From the NCBI GenBank assembly GCA_023423675.1, contig JAFAFD010000006.1:1-5585 (forward strand): a DNA stretch of 5,585 bases, in the 5' to 3' direction. A program made the translations under genes and the position numbers. This document shows, one piece after another, positions 5,572-5,585 of the stretch; position 1 is the first letter of the stretch; every line of letters begins with the position of its first letter. The notes beneath the pieces are model-generated. The model was not told where the DNA came from. It did not search any database and was given only the letters and a program-made list of their open reading frames with translations. This stretch comes from Pseudomonadota bacterium (GTDB lineage: Bacteria; Pseudomonadota; Gammaproteobacteria; Xanthomonadales; Xanthomonadaceae).

Positions 5572-5585
5572 CGGGGCGGTTCGCC

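Noticed and set aside
1..5585. tRNA, rRNA, CRISPR array, insertion sequence or prophage genes
   Set aside because: No cloverleaf, no spaced direct repeats and no transposase or phage reading frame was seen on either strand; base composition and codon use look uniform.

Overview
The window is high-GC chromosomal DNA that reads like a Stenotrophomonas species (Xanthomonadaceae). Three things suggest this: GTAG-headed REP palindromes of the kind that are very abundant in S. maltophilia, the Prc protease and DUF2242 lipoprotein sequences, and codons with G or C in nearly every third position. The genus assignment is an inference from pattern recognition, not from a search.

All four convincing genes are on the minus strand and all are complete. 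Read in the direction of transcription (right to left), the layout is as follows. (1) Positions 5346-5585 are non-coding and contain two REP-like hairpins in opposite orientation plus the leader of prc. (2) prc (3168-5345) encodes a periplasmic tail-specific S41 protease. (3) A 23-bp perfect inverted repeat with A and T tracts (3094-3162) is a strong, apparently bidirectional, terminator. (4) A tight three-gene cluster follows: a DUF2242 outer-membrane-type lipoprotein (2319-2999), a 2-base gap, an unrecognised exported protein of 417 residues (1063-2316), a 10-base gap, and a short-form 6-phosphogluconate dehydrogenase, gnd (147-1052). (5) Positions 1-146 are non-coding, with a long imperfect hairpin just after gnd, a GTAG REP, and probably half of another REP cut by the window edge.

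Functionally, prc is an envelope quality-control and processing protease with its own transcription unit. The downstream cluster mixes two envelope proteins with a cytoplasmic pentose-phosphate or gluconate-pathway enzyme. The spacing implies co-transcription and translational coupling, but the sequence does not show a shared pathway. The coding content is ordinary for this lineage and I see no new multi-gene system. The parts most worth a second look are the palindromic elements at each gene-cluster boundary, the unassigned 417-residue protein, and the Asp at the coenzyme-discriminating position of Gnd.
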